Source of the DNA: Thermoproteota archaeon
GTDB taxonomy: Archaea > Korarchaeota > Korarchaeia > Korarchaeales > Korarchaeaceae
Direction of reading: 5' to 3'
Assembly: GCA_027491395.1 (NCBI GenBank)
Contig: JAOZFI010000023.1
Location: 1 to 41,439, forward strand
DNA length: 41,439 nt
Shown: positions 32,401 through 39,837 of the stretch, in pieces
Position numbering within the stretch: position 1 is the stretch's first letter
How the letters are laid out: every line of letters begins with the position of its first letter
Program-made: the position numbers and the translations under genes
Notes under the pieces: model-generated
The model's database searches: none
Told to the model about the DNA's origin: nothing
What the model saw: only the letters and a program-made list of their open reading frames with translations

Positions 32401-33286
32401 GGTGGCTGGCCTCAGGCTGAGGAATCCGCTGATCCTTGCATCTGGTGTGCTGGGAAATGCAGCCTCCCTGCTCAGGAGGGCGGAAGAGGCAGGTGCTGGC
32501 GCCGTGACGACCAAGACCATCCTGCCAGAGCCTACGAGAGGTTACGACAATCCCGTGGTCGTTGAGCTTCCTTTCGGGTTAATTAACGCTATGGGACTCC
32601 CAAATCCTGGAGTTGACGAGTTCGAGAGGGAGCTGAGGGAGGCCAAGTCCCACCTGACCATTCCCGTCATCGCGAGCGCCGGCGGGGGGAGTCCCGAGGA
32701 GGTAGCTCACGTCGCTGGGAGGCTCCAAGATGCTGGGGCCGATGCTATAGAGATAAACGCCTCCTGTCCTCACGTTAGAGAGCACGGGTTGGAAATTGGT
32801 TCCTCCCCAGAGCTCATTGAGGAGCTGGTGAGGGAGGTCAGGAGAGGTGTGAAGATCCCCCTCTTGGTGAAGCTCACCCCCATGGTTCCGGACATAGCCT
32901 CCCTCGCTAAGGCAGCCATCAATGCTGGGGCTGATGGGCTCACCGCCATCAACACCGTGAGAGCCACGTACATAGATGTGGAGGCCATGTCTCCAGTACT
33001 CTCTAACAGGGTGGGGGGGCTGAGCGGGCCGGCGATAAGGCCCATCGCAGTCCGAGCCGTGTACGAGATAGCTCACCTAGGAGATGTGATAGGTACTGGA
33101 GGGGTTGAGACTTGGAGGGATGCGGCTGAGATGTTGCTGGCAGGTGCGAAGGCTGTAGGAGTGGGTACTGCCGTGATGACCAAGGGATTGGAGGTCTTCA
33201 GAGAGATAAGTGAGGGCCTCTCATCATACCTCAGCAGGAAGGGGATGACGGTCAAGGAGCTCATAGGGAGGGGACGCGATTGTTAA
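32372..33286 (+). CDS. pyrD: Dihydroorotate dehydrogenase, class 1B type
   Basis: It oxidises dihydroorotate to orotate in pyrimidine synthesis using FMN. The 304-residue protein has LRLRNPLILASGV at the start, GLINAMGLPNPG, the catalytic Cys132 in EINASCPHV (Cys as base marks class 1B, which uses NAD or another acceptor through PyrK), LLVKLTPMVPDI (FMN Lys) and VIGTGGVETWRDAAEMLLAG for phosphate. The start is GTG 32372 within scpB. No pyrK gene is adjacent. It overlaps the following hydrolase gene by 7 bp. Confidence 0.93.
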   Translation: MEVSGLLETEVAGLRLRNPLILASGVLGNAASLLRRAEEAGAGAVTTKTILPEPTRGYDNPVVVELPFGLINAMGLPNPGVDEFERELREAKSHLTIPVIASAGGGSPEEVAHVAGRLQDAGADAIEINASCPHVREHGLEIGSSPELIEELVREVRRGVKIPLLVKLTPMVPDIASLAKAAINAGADGLTAINTVRATYIDVEAMSPVLSNRVGGLSGPAIRPIAVRAVYEIAHLGDVIGTGGVETWRDAAEMLLAGAKAVGVGTAVMTKGLEVFREISEGLSSYLSRKGMTVKELIGRGRDC

Positions 33287-34131
33287 GCTTCAGATTGATC
33301 GCGTTCGACAGCATGGGAGTCAGGAGCATGGCCACAGTCGTGGAGACCAAGGATGTGAAGATTTTCATAGACCCCAGCGTGGCCCTCGCCCCTAGGAGGT
33401 TCGGCCTACCCCCTCACGACAGGGAAGTGGAGAGGATGTATGAGCTAGCTAAGGTAATAGAGGAAGAGGCGTTGGATTCCGATGTCATCGTCGTTACCCA
33501 CTACCACTACGACCACTTCGATCTGGGTCACAAGGTCTCCCTGAAGGTTTACGAAGGGAAGGATGTGCTGATCAAACATCCAAAAGAGAACATCAACAGG
33601 AGCCAGCGGGTGGAGAGGGCCCCTCTCTTCCTCAAGAGCATAGAGGGGCTTCCCAACAAGATAGAGTTCGCTGATGGGAGGGAGTTCAGGTTCGGATCCA
33701 CGACCATCAGGTTCTCCGAGGCGGTTCCCCACGGTACTAACACCAAATTGGGGTACGTTATAGAGTTCCTCGTGGAGAGCGAGGGCGAGAGGTTCCTCTT
33801 CTCCTCTGACGTGGAGGGTCCCTCCTTGGATGAGCAGGTGAAGTTCATGGAGGAGGCTGATCCTCATGTCGCCGTGATCGACGGGCCGATGACCTACATG
33901 CTCGGCTTCAGGTACTCCCAGGAGAGCCTCAGAGCTTCGGAGGAGAACCTGAGGAGAATACTAGATCTCCCATCCTTGGAGCTGCTGGTACTGGATCACC
34001 ACCTCTGCAGGGAGCTAGAGTTCAGGGAGAGATTGCCCTCGATATCTAACATGTTTAAGACAGCAGCGGAGGCCTCGGGCGGGAGGAACGAATTGCTAGA
34101 GGCTATGAGAAGGGAGCTCTACGGGAGGTAA
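33280..34131 (+). CDS. UPF0282 metallo-beta-lactamase-fold hydrolase
   Basis: A 283-residue protein of the metallo-beta-lactamase superfamily. VVTHYHYDHFD gives the HxHxDH metal motif (His74, His76, Asp78, His79), VPHGTN a further His, FLFSSDVEGPS the bridging Asp, and VLDHHLCR the final His. The overall pattern and length match the archaeal UPF0282 family, whose substrate is not established. The start is TTG 33280, overlapping pyrD by 7 bp. GGGAGGT at its own 3' end serves as the ribosome binding site of tmcA. Confidence 0.88.
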   Translation: MLSFRLIAFDSMGVRSMATVVETKDVKIFIDPSVALAPRRFGLPPHDREVERMYELAKVIEEEALDSDVIVVTHYHYDHFDLGHKVSLKVYEGKDVLIKHPKENINRSQRVERAPLFLKSIEGLPNKIEFADGREFRFGSTTIRFSEAVPHGTNTKLGYVIEFLVESEGERFLFSSDVEGPSLDEQVKFMEEADPHVAVIDGPMTYMLGFRYSQESLRASEENLRRILDLPSLELLVLDHHLCRELEFRERLPSISNMFKTAAEASGGRNELLEAMRRELYGR

Positions 34132-34135
34132 GCAG

Positions 34136-36334
34136 GTGGTCGATCCCGCTAGTATAGTGGAGGAAGCAATCACCACTAGTGAGAGGAGACTTATAACGAT
34201 CTCCGGGGAGGATTCCTTGGAGAAAGCCTCAGAGATAGCTAAGGAGTGGCTCTCCAAGCGTGGTGGGGGGAAGATCCTCCTAGCTACACACAGGGGCATT
34301 GGTGCTGAGAGGGTGGATCTGGATGAGGGGAGTCTCACCTCCATAGATTTCGATCAGACGGGCGACGTATTGGGAGGGACTTGGGATGTCCTGATAGCCG
34401 ATTTCTCCAAGCAGTTTCGGGCTAACGATTTGGGAAGACTGGTGGAGGTTGTCAGGGGAGGGGGGCTTGTACTGTTCGCCATCCCTCCGGCTGAGGAATG
34501 GCTCTCAACTCTTACGGAGTTCCAGAAGAGGTTTATAGTTCCTCCCTTCGAGGAGAAGGGTGTGAGACAGCTCTTCAAGGCCAGATTCCTCTCCTTTCTG
34601 GGGAGACCTGGTACCTTCCTGCTAGGTGAGGAGGTGCGGGGGCGGCTCGTTGGTAAGGTCTCTCGGAACAGGAAACCTCCGGAGAGAACGGGCGATCCCG
34701 TGATGGATCTTTGCGCTACTCTAGACCAGCAGAGAGTCTTTTCTTCCTTGATACAGGCTGTCAATGAGAGAAAGAGGGCGTTCATACTGACAGCCAACAG
34801 GGGAAGGGGCAAGTCCGCCGTTATAGGGATCGCGCTCGCCCACATACTCACGAAGACGAAGATCAAGAGGGCAGTAGTGACTTCCCCGAGTCTGGAGGGT
34901 ATTCAGACGCTCTTCGAGTTCCTGATGAAGGGCTTGGACAACTTGGGGGTCAAGTACGAGCCCTTGGTCAGAAACGGACATGTCATAGATGTGAAGTTCG
35001 GGGGACGAAACGTCTTCTTCCTCACCCCTGACAGCGCCGCCGAGGTCTCAGTCAAGTTGAAGGTGGTGGACGAGGCCGCTGCCATTCCCATATCTACCCT
35101 CTTCAGGGTCCTCCACACCAGCAGATTCGCAATCTTCTCGAGCACGGTGCACGGTTACGAGGGGGCTGGGAGGGGATTCACCTTGAGGTTTCTCAAGAGA
35201 GTGAGGAACTCCAATCTGCCGTACGCGGAGGAGAGGATGGAGGAACCCATAAGGTACCCACCTGGTGATCCGGTCGAGGCGTGGCTATACGACTTCCTCC
35301 TCCTCAATGCGGAGCCAGGTGACCCTCCAAGTGGTTCCCCTGAGGAAGCCATTTACGAGGGATTGGACCTGTCGAAGGCGGGTGAGGACTTCCTCCGGAA
35401 GTTCTACGGGATTTACGTGCTGGCTCACTACAGGAACAGGCCCAACGACCTCGCGACACTCTTGGACGCCCCTCATCACTTCGCCCGGGTCCTTAAGCTT
35501 GGGGGAGAACCCATCGTCAGCCTGCACATAGCGGAGGAGGGTGGTTTGCCCAACAGCGTCTTGGAGGAGATGATGAGGGGTCAGAGGGATATACCGGGCC
35601 ACATGATCCCGTCTAGGGTTGTGCTTCACTACGACTTCAAGTCCTTCGGCAGGTTGAGGGGCTGGAGGATTGTGAGGATAGCCACCCATCCGGACCTCCA
35701 AGGGATGGGGTTCGGGACCCGGGCCTTAGAGGAGGTGGAATCAGAGGCTGAGATCAAGGGGATCGACTGGGTGGGGGCTGGTTTCGGAGCCACGGACGAT
35801 TTGCTGAGGTTCTGGGTGAGGAACGGCTACATGCCCGTCCACATAAGTCCTAGAAGGAATCATGTCACTGGAGAGTATAGTGTACTAGTGGTGAAGCCTC
35901 TGAGCGGGAAGGCGAAGAACTTGCTTGGGGAGGTGGTTAAGGAGTTCAAGAGGCGCCTGCTCAACAGCCTCCACGACGTTTACTTCCCCCTCAATCCGCT
36001 AGTTGCAAGGCACCTCCTCAAAACCCCTATAAGGTCTGGAAAATTGAAGCTCAGTCAGTCCCAGAGGAGCAGGCTTCTTGGCTTCGTGAAAGGGACTTAC
36101 ATCTACGAGTTAGCGTCTGATGCGATATACGAGGTGGCCAAGTACTATTTCTGGCTCGGGAAGGAATGCTTAACCCCGTTGGAGGATTCAGTGCTCATCG
36201 CTAAGGTCCTTCAGGGGAAGGGATGGGAGATGGTCAAGTCAAGGTTCGGCCTAAAGGTGGACCCATACGAGCTGTTCAGGGAGCTGATTAGGAACCTTCT
36301 AACCTGTCTGAATGGCCTTAGCGACCAAACTTAG
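34136..36334 (+). CDS. tmcA: tRNA(Met) cytidine acetyltransferase
   Basis: It makes N4-acetylcytidine in tRNA and, in thermophilic archaea, widely in other RNA. The 732-residue protein has the TmcA domain order: an N-terminal DUF1726-like part (about 1-190); a RecA-like helicase core with Walker A TANRGRGKSAV (219-229) and KVVDEAAAIPIST as motif II; the GNAT domain with IATHPDLQGMGFGTRALEEV (about 522-541) for acetyl-CoA; and a C-terminal tRNA-binding part (about 620-732). The start is GTG 34136 with GGGAGGT six bases upstream. Its last 36 bases overlap the convergent methyltransferase gene. Confidence 0.95.
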   Translation: MVDPASIVEEAITTSERRLITISGEDSLEKASEIAKEWLSKRGGGKILLATHRGIGAERVDLDEGSLTSIDFDQTGDVLGGTWDVLIADFSKQFRANDLGRLVEVVRGGGLVLFAIPPAEEWLSTLTEFQKRFIVPPFEEKGVRQLFKARFLSFLGRPGTFLLGEEVRGRLVGKVSRNRKPPERTGDPVMDLCATLDQQRVFSSLIQAVNERKRAFILTANRGRGKSAVIGIALAHILTKTKIKRAVVTSPSLEGIQTLFEFLMKGLDNLGVKYEPLVRNGHVIDVKFGGRNVFFLTPDSAAEVSVKLKVVDEAAAIPISTLFRVLHTSRFAIFSSTVHGYEGAGRGFTLRFLKRVRNSNLPYAEERMEEPIRYPPGDPVEAWLYDFLLLNAEPGDPPSGSPEEAIYEGLDLSKAGEDFLRKFYGIYVLAHYRNRPNDLATLLDAPHHFARVLKLGGEPIVSLHIAEEGGLPNSVLEEMMRGQRDIPGHMIPSRVVLHYDFKSFGRLRGWRIVRIATHPDLQGMGFGTRALEEVESEAEIKGIDWVGAGFGATDDLLRFWVRNGYMPVHISPRRNHVTGEYSVLVVKPLSGKAKNLLGEVVKEFKRRLLNSLHDVYFPLNPLVARHLLKTPIRSGKLKLSQSQRSRLLGFVKGTYIYELASDAIYEVAKYYFWLGKECLTPLEDSVLIAKVLQGKGWEMVKSRFGLKVDPYELFRELIRNLLTCLNGLSDQT

Positions 36335-37117
36335 GTGGGTACATGGGGGGATGAACTTTTCCATCCTCCTTATGTCTCCGTATATCGAGTCGACACCCCA
36401 GCCAGCCCTCTTGAGTATCTCAGCTAGCTCCGTGGGCGTGTAGACCCTCATCTCCGTGTTGACCTCAAGCTCCTTGGTTAGGTTGCCCTCTCCGTCGTCC
36501 CTCAGGATTATCCACTTGGACGTAAGTCTAGACCACAGCGGGTCGAACTTCCTCTCTTCCATGAGAACGAGGGATCCGTACCTCTGGAACGTCTTGTTAC
36601 AGTACCTCCAGTCTGGGGTCTCCCTGTGAAGGGTGTTTGCTATTATCAGGGTGGCTCCATCCTTCGCTAGGGATCTGAGCTTCCTCAATATCTCCTCGTC
36701 GGTTGTGCCGTCGTAGTAGCCCAGCGACGTGGAAACTATTATGACGGCGTCGAACTCCTCGCCCTTCAATACCTCGTCGATCATCCTAGCATCGGAGACA
36801 ACGAACCTGGTCCTCTCGGAGACCCTGTATCTCTCAGCCTTCTGCTTGGCGTCCTCTATGAAGGGGAGGGAGATATCAACCCCCACAACCTCGTAACCCT
36901 CCATGGCTAGGGGGATGGCCACCCTTCCGTTACCACAGAAGGCATCTAGGACCTTTCCGGAGTCCAAGCCGTTCTCCCTGAGGATTCTGGCTATTGACTT
37001 CGCTATCTGCTCTCCCTCAGACCAGGTCCCATTCATGACCTCGATGTAGAGATCGGCCCTCTCCACGAAAACTCTCTGTACCCAGCTCAGTCTGGCCACC
37101 CATCTTACTGGGGGCAT
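36299..37117 (-). CDS. Class I SAM-dependent methyltransferase
   Basis: A 272-residue Rossmann methyltransferase. VLDAFCGNGRVAIPLAMEGY (motif I, about 56-75), VVGVDISLPFIEDAKQ (motif II), RFVVSDARM (motif III) and FDAVIIVSTSLGYYD (motif IV) form the SAM site; the sequence resembles UbiE/Cfr-like small-molecule methyltransferases. The substrate is unknown. The start ATG 37117 follows the cyclodeaminase-family gene by 15 bp without a good Shine-Dalgarno, so it is probably translated from a shared mRNA. It is convergent with tmcA and overlaps it by 36 bp. Confidence 0.85.
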   Translation of the reverse strand: MPPVRWVARLSWVQRVFVERADLYIEVMNGTWSEGEQIAKSIARILRENGLDSGKVLDAFCGNGRVAIPLAMEGYEVVGVDISLPFIEDAKQKAERYRVSERTRFVVSDARMIDEVLKGEEFDAVIIVSTSLGYYDGTTDEEILRKLRSLAKDGATLIIANTLHRETPDWRYCNKTFQRYGSLVLMEERKFDPLWSRLTSKWIILRDDGEGNLTKELEVNTEMRVYTPTELAEILKRAGWGVDSIYGDIRRMEKFIPPCTHLSLVAKAIQTG

Positions 37118-37132
37118 GAAGCTAATAAATGG

Positions 37133-38098
37133 TTAAGGGGAGAGGTCCACCTCCCTACCCAGCCTCAACTCCTCAGCCCTCTTGTACACGAAGAACGCGG
37201 CCGCCACATCCAGTGCTGAGGTCCCTACCGATTTGTACAAGGTTATCTCATTAGATGAGGCTCTCCCGATCTTCAAGCCTGCTAGCACCTCACCCAGTTC
37301 CCCGACCACCCTGCTCCTCGGGATCAGTCCTCTCTCCAAGGGTATCTTGAGGTCACCAGCCTGGAGGGCGTCGGCCGTATCGACGACGATCCTATCGAAG
37401 GAGGTTATCGCCGTATCGTCAAGCTCCCTAGCGTCAGGCGTGTACGCACCGACCGCGCAGACATGGGTACCCCTAGCCAAGTCCCTACCGAGCAATACCG
37501 GCTTCTTCGACGTGGTGACCGTGGCTATTATGTCCGCATGCCTGTTCTCAGTGACAGCTTTCGCGTCCAGCCCTCTCTTCCTCAACCAGTCCGCTAGGGA
37601 CTCGGCTCTCGCCCTGTCGACATCCCTCACGAATACTCTTTTGATAGGCCTCACCTCCGGTATGAGGCGTGAGTGGGACCTGCCCTGCGTTCCGGCTCCG
37701 ATGATCAGGAGCGTCTCTGAATCCTCCCTTGCCATCACATCAGCGGAGAGGGCGCTGGCACCTCCGGTCCTGTACTCCGTGATCACGGTCCCATCCATCA
37801 GGGAGAGAGGGATTCCTGTCTCCGCATCTATCAGCAGGACGGAAGCTGGCACTGTAGGTAACCCTTTGCTCGGATTCTCGGGGAAGACGCCGACTATCTT
37901 CACCGCCACCGCGCCTAACTCCTCGGAGTACGCCGGCATGAAGCCTATCCATCCCCTAGGGAGATTGGTGGACGGCCTAGAGGGATACCATCCCTTGCCC
38001 GAGGATTTCTCAACGAGGGCTCTCTTGAGAGTGTACAGAAAACCCCTGATGTCGCTCTCTATAGCTTCCCTCACATCATCAGGTCGCAGGAGGAGCAT
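37133..38098 (-). CDS. Ornithine cyclodeaminase / alanine dehydrogenase family protein
   Basis: A 321-residue member of the mu-crystallin family. LLIIGAGTQGRSHSRL is the NAD-binding Gly motif, VFVRDVDRARAESLA the second strand, ADIIATVTTSKKPVL and GTHVCAVGAYTPDARELD the conserved nicotinamide loop, and the N-terminal MLLLRPDDVREAIE and ASVLLIDAETGIPLSLMDG are typical. Members include ornithine cyclodeaminase, archaeal alanine dehydrogenase and imine reductases. It could act on amino-acid products of the amine island, but the distance of 25 kb gives no real link. The start is ATG 38098, divergent from the CoA-transferase gene. Confidence 0.85.
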   Translation of the reverse strand: MLLLRPDDVREAIESDIRGFLYTLKRALVEKSSGKGWYPSRPSTNLPRGWIGFMPAYSEELGAVAVKIVGVFPENPSKGLPTVPASVLLIDAETGIPLSLMDGTVITEYRTGGASALSADVMAREDSETLLIIGAGTQGRSHSRLIPEVRPIKRVFVRDVDRARAESLADWLRKRGLDAKAVTENRHADIIATVTTSKKPVLLGRDLARGTHVCAVGAYTPDARELDDTAITSFDRIVVDTADALQAGDLKIPLERGLIPRSRVVGELGEVLAGLKIGRASSNEITLYKSVGTSALDVAAAFFVYKRAEELRLGREVDLSP

Positions 38099-38193
38099 GG
38101 AAGACCCCTGATTTTAGGGCCGTCTCACTTATCCCGGTTCCCCTTCCGGTAGCGATTTAATCTTTGAACATACAATATTACAATGGTGTTTAG
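38099..38193. promoter_or_regulatory. Divergent promoter region, cyclodeaminase family / CoA-transferase
   Basis: The 95-bp gap has GATTTAATC (38154-38162) in a position to act rightward, with a GGTG (38185-38188) ahead of ATG 38194. On the minus strand the same AT-rich stretch could serve the leftward gene with a longer leader. No other structure was seen. Confidence 0.4.
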
Positions 38194-39828
38194 ATGTCGT
38201 TACCCTACAACAAGTTCGTCAGCGTTGAGGAGGCCCTCTCTCACGTCCCGGATGGATCGGTGGTAGCTATATCCGGTTTCAACATGGCCACAACTCCGGA
38301 ATACCTGATAATGAAGCTGTGGGAGAGATACAGGGACACGGGCCATCCCAAGGACCTCTTCATAATATCTGACACGCTCCCGGCCACCCCCAACAGGGCC
38401 CTCGACTTCGTGGCCAAGAGGGTTTACGAGGAGGAGGGTCAGGAGTTCATCAGGGGGATGCTCCTCCCATTCACTGGATGGGCACCCTATGTTCAGAAGT
38501 TGGCCATGGAGAACAGGGTAGAGCTCTATTCATGGTCCATAGGGATGGCCGCCTACTGGTTCAGGGAGGTGGCCTCGGGTAGGCCAGGTCTCCTGACTTC
38601 CATAGGCAGAGGGACCTTCCTCGATCCCAGGCAGGACGGTGGTGCGATGAACGATCTGGCTCGGGAGAGAAGGACCTGCCGCGTTTCCCTCATAGAGATA
38701 GATGGTGAGGAGTACCTGTTCTACGAAGCTCCAAAGCCTAACGTTTCCATGATCAGGGGAACTACGGCTGATGAGATGGGAAACATAACAATGGAGAAGG
38801 AGGGCATATTTGGGACCGTGCTGGCCATCGCTCAAGCTGCGAAGGCCCAGCCGAACCCGGGGATAGTGATCGCCCAAGTCGAGAGGGAGGCGAGGTTCGG
38901 CTCCCTGAACCCGAAGGATGTCCACATACCGGGACCCTTGGTGGACTTCTTGGTCGTGGCTCCTCCCCAGTACCACTGGCAGAGCGGGACCATCATGTAC
39001 GATCCCCGAATAAGCGGGACCATCATCCCACCGATAACTCCCAACCTGCTTCCAAAGATGGAGCTGAATGAGAGGAAGGTCGTCGCGAGAAGGATAGCTT
39101 TGGAGATGGTAAAGCTCGTGAACAAGAAAGGTGGCCCGATCCTCGTGAACCTGGGTATAGGCATCCCGGCCATGGTCACCAACGTCGCTGCTGAGGAGGG
39201 GATCTCAGATTACATCGTGACTACCATAGAGTCCGGACCTTGGGGCGGGCTGGCCCTGATGGGGGAGGACTTCGGTGTCTCCATAGGTCCCTTCGCCATA
39301 ATACCGATGCCAGACATGTTCACCAACTATGAGGGCGGAATAATAGACGCTGCTTCTCTGGGATTCATGCAGATAGACAAGGAGGGAAACGTCAACCCGT
39401 CTATGCTCCCCAACAGAATGCCCGGCCCGGGTGGTTTTACAGTGATAGCCGCCGGATCCCCGAGGGTTTTCTTCGGCGGAGGATTCACGGCCGGTAAGAA
39501 GAAGCTGAAGGTTGAGGAGGGGAAGCTTCGCATAGAGATGGACGGTAATGTGATCAAATTCGTTGATAACGTCTACAAGATAGTCTTCAACGGGAAGGTT
39601 GCCTTGGAGGAGGGCAAGGAGGTGCTCTACATAACGGAGAGAGCGGTGTTCAGGCTGACCGATAGAGGGCTGGTGCTCGAGGAGGTGGCGCCCGGCATTG
39701 ACTTGGATAGGGATCTGCTATCCAAGATGGAGTTCAAACCGGTAATAGCAGGCGATCTCAGGGAGATGGATCCGAGAATATTCAGGGAGGGTAAGATAGG
39801 GCTGAAAGACGAAATAAAGAGGGGATGA
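38194..39828 (+). CDS. Class I CoA-transferase, fused alpha-beta (YdiF/PCT-like)
   Basis: It swaps CoA between short-chain acyl-CoA and a free acid. The 544-residue chain joins both subunits: the alpha-like half (1-290, with DGSVVAISGFNMATTPEYLI near the start) and the beta-like half (295-530, with LVNLGIGIPAMVTN and catalytic Glu346 in TTIESGPWGG). This matches the fused acetate/propionate CoA-transferases such as YdiF (catalytic Glu near 333). Candidate substrates are acetate, propionate or a fermentation acid; none can be fixed from sequence. It is divergent from the cyclodeaminase-family gene and convergent with the surface protein gene. Confidence 0.9.
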   Translation: MSLPYNKFVSVEEALSHVPDGSVVAISGFNMATTPEYLIMKLWERYRDTGHPKDLFIISDTLPATPNRALDFVAKRVYEEEGQEFIRGMLLPFTGWAPYVQKLAMENRVELYSWSIGMAAYWFREVASGRPGLLTSIGRGTFLDPRQDGGAMNDLARERRTCRVSLIEIDGEEYLFYEAPKPNVSMIRGTTADEMGNITMEKEGIFGTVLAIAQAAKAQPNPGIVIAQVEREARFGSLNPKDVHIPGPLVDFLVVAPPQYHWQSGTIMYDPRISGTIIPPITPNLLPKMELNERKVVARRIALEMVKLVNKKGGPILVNLGIGIPAMVTNVAAEEGISDYIVTTIESGPWGGLALMGEDFGVSIGPFAIIPMPDMFTNYEGGIIDAASLGFMQIDKEGNVNPSMLPNRMPGPGGFTVIAAGSPRVFFGGGFTAGKKKLKVEEGKLRIEMDGNVIKFVDNVYKIVFNGKVALEEGKEVLYITERAVFRLTDRGLVLEEVAPGIDLDRDLLSKMEFKPVIAGDLREMDPRIFREGKIGLKDEIKRG

Positions 39829-39837
39829 GTGGATGGT

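Noticed and set aside
37182-38111. A 309-codon open frame on the plus strand opposite the cyclodeaminase-family gene
   Set aside because: It is the mirror of a clearly homologous gene, has Ser/Leu-rich low-complexity content typical of antisense frames, and has no recognisable motif or start signal.
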